A program made the translations under genes and the position numbers. Source: Staphylococcus schweitzeri (GTDB lineage: Bacteria > Bacillota > Bacilli > Staphylococcales > Staphylococcaceae). From it: DNA of 49,552 nt. Under the pieces are notes generated by a model. That model was not told where the DNA came from, searched no databases, and saw only the letters and a list, made by a program, of their open reading frames with translations. This document shows, one piece after another, positions 48,539 through 49,552 of the stretch. Location of the stretch: NCBI RefSeq assembly GCF_002902405.1, contig NZ_PPQS01000039.1, positions 24,654-74,205 on the forward strand, given 5' to 3'. Position 1 is the first letter of the stretch. Each line of letters begins with the position of its first letter.

Positions 48539-49552
48539 TTACATTCGTTCTTTATTTTTAGCAACTATTTGTTGCAGGTAGTATTTTTGTAATTCAATAT
48601 CACCTATTCTAGTTGCTTCCCTTAATTTATGATTTAGTGATTCAACCGTCTCTTGACCGTTTTCATTTATTACATTGACGTAATCATCAATTTCATGTTC
48701 ATACGGTTCATCATTTAAACTATATTGTTCCAAGCTTATAAGTGTTTCCCTGAGCTCATTAGAATCTACATATTGTACTGCATCGCTAATATTATATTGG
48801 TCATTTTCTGCATAAAAATCATGCAAAATATTAAATACGTATTTAAAGTGCTGATTCGTAAAGTTGTCTTTATCAACACTTTGATAATAATTTAAAAAAG
48901 TATCTTTATCGCGCATTAAATGTTTGAGAAAAGCACGTTCTGCTTTTTCATGCCGATTTAAATTATCAAATTGGGCTATACCAAGCGGTTCGGGTTCTAT
49001 ATAACCACCATAATCATCTTCTGGAAAATAATTTGCAGGTGATTGGTTAAATTGAATTTCATTTGCTAATTGTTCAGGATTAATATTGAAGTATGGTGCA
49101 ACATCATTTAATGCTTTTTGTTGTAAAATTGAAGATTTCATAAGTGAAATATCGTGACTTATTTCTTTTAAATAACGTTCATATGAAAGGTCATTATGTG
49201 CAATTTCATCTTTCAATATTCCTACTTTATAATGTGCAAATGATTTTTTATCATTTTTAACAAAAGTGTTGAAAGCTTCGTCACCATATTTCCCAATATA
49301 TTCGTCCGGATCCATTCCTGAAGGCAACTGAATTACAAAAACATTTAACCCCTGTTGTAACAAATGTTGTCCTGTTTTAAGTGTCGCTTCACTACCTGCA
49401 AAATCACCGTCAAACATTAACGTTATATTTGAAGTCAATTTACGTATAAATGTTATGTGGTCATCTGACAATTGAGTTCCCATCGTCGCAACAACATTTT
49501 TCAAACCTGCTGTATCAGATTTTATAACATCCATAAACCCTTCTAATAAAAC
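48539..49552 (-). CDS. dnaG: DNA primase DnaG, C-terminal part (5' end outside window)
   Basis: About 337 residues of the primase, in frame to the window edge (LLEGFMDV, a TOPRIM motif, at the cut). TOPRIM continues with MFDGDFAGSEA holding the metal aspartates, then the helical region of the RNA polymerase domain, and a C-terminal helicase-binding domain (from about 60% of the fragment on). It makes RNA primers at the replication fork and contacts DnaB-type helicase through the C-terminus. N-terminal zinc-binding and core regions are not in this window. Confidence 0.95.
   Translation of the reverse strand, partial: VLLEGFMDVIKSDTAGLKNVVATMGTQLSDDHITFIRKLTSNITLMFDGDFAGSEATLKTGQHLLQQGLNVFVIQLPSGMDPDEYIGKYGDEAFNTFVKNDKKSFAHYKVGILKDEIAHNDLSYERYLKEISHDISLMKSSILQQKALNDVAPYFNINPEQLANEIQFNQSPANYFPEDDYGGYIEPEPLGIAQFDNLNRHEKAERAFLKHLMRDKDTFLNYYQSVDKDNFTNQHFKYVFNILHDFYAENDQYNISDAVQYVDSNELRETLISLEQYSLNDEPYEHEIDDYVNVINENGQETVESLNHKLREATRIGDIELQKYYLQQIVAKNKERM

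Overview
The window is low-GC chromosomal DNA from a staphylococcus of the S. aureus group. The basis is gene content and order (gnd, branched-chain keto acid dehydrogenase, recN-argR-ispA-xseBA-nusB-accCB-efp, gcvT-gcvPA-gcvPB, comG operon, glcK-rhomboid, pbp3, sodA, zur, nfo-cshB, trmK-sigA-dnaG) plus protein sequences that, from memory, are close to S. aureus (SodA, PBP3, NusB, RpmG). IspA looks more diverged from the S. aureus protein I remember, so a sister species or divergent lineage is possible. No database was searched. Almost everything is on the minus strand.

Left edge (1-2250): the unusual part. A 50-residue peptide gene (2007-2159) has a leader followed by a core in which cysteine alternates strictly with serine (9 Cys, 7 Ser). 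It has a strong promoter and is followed by an ABC ATPase, an ABC-2 permease, a small two-helix membrane protein and the first 17 codons of another gene, joined by stop/start overlaps. This order matches the listeriolysin S type (llsA-G-H-X-B...) of streptolysin S-like thiazole/oxazole-modified peptide clusters. The predicted modification enzymes (SagB/C/D-like) should lie just beyond base 1. The cluster abuts the housekeeping gene gnd across a hairpin-rich 450-bp gap.

2600-12200: 6-phosphogluconate dehydrogenase, a PepT-like M20 peptidase, a 30-residue Prli42-like membrane miniprotein on the plus strand with a structured leader, an aromatic acid exporter-type membrane protein, bacilliredoxin BrxB, and the four-gene branched-chain alpha-keto acid dehydrogenase operon (lpdA, E1alpha, E1beta, E2), which feeds branched fatty acid synthesis.

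12300-24450: recN, argR, isoprenoid synthase ispA with xseB/xseA, nusB, an Asp23-family YqhY protein, accC/accB, efp, an Xaa-Pro peptidase, then a lipoprotein and a small membrane protein (plus strand), lipM and a membrane-anchored rhodanese.

24700-37550: glycine cleavage operon under a glycine riboswitch, aroK, a complete comG pseudopilus operon whose first gene has its ribosome-binding site inside a hairpin, a metallo-beta-lactamase-fold hydrolase, yqgV, glucokinase, yqgQ, a rhomboid protease with TPR-like tail, 5-formyl-THF cyclo-ligase and ribosomal protein L33.

37600-49552: pbp3 (TTG start), sodA (Mn type), the zinc ABC transporter/zur operon, endonuclease IV, DEAD-box helicase CshB, Nif3-like protein, TrmK, sigma factor SigA and the C-terminal part of DNA primase, cut by the right edge. 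I found no rRNA, tRNA, CRISPR array, transposase or prophage gene.
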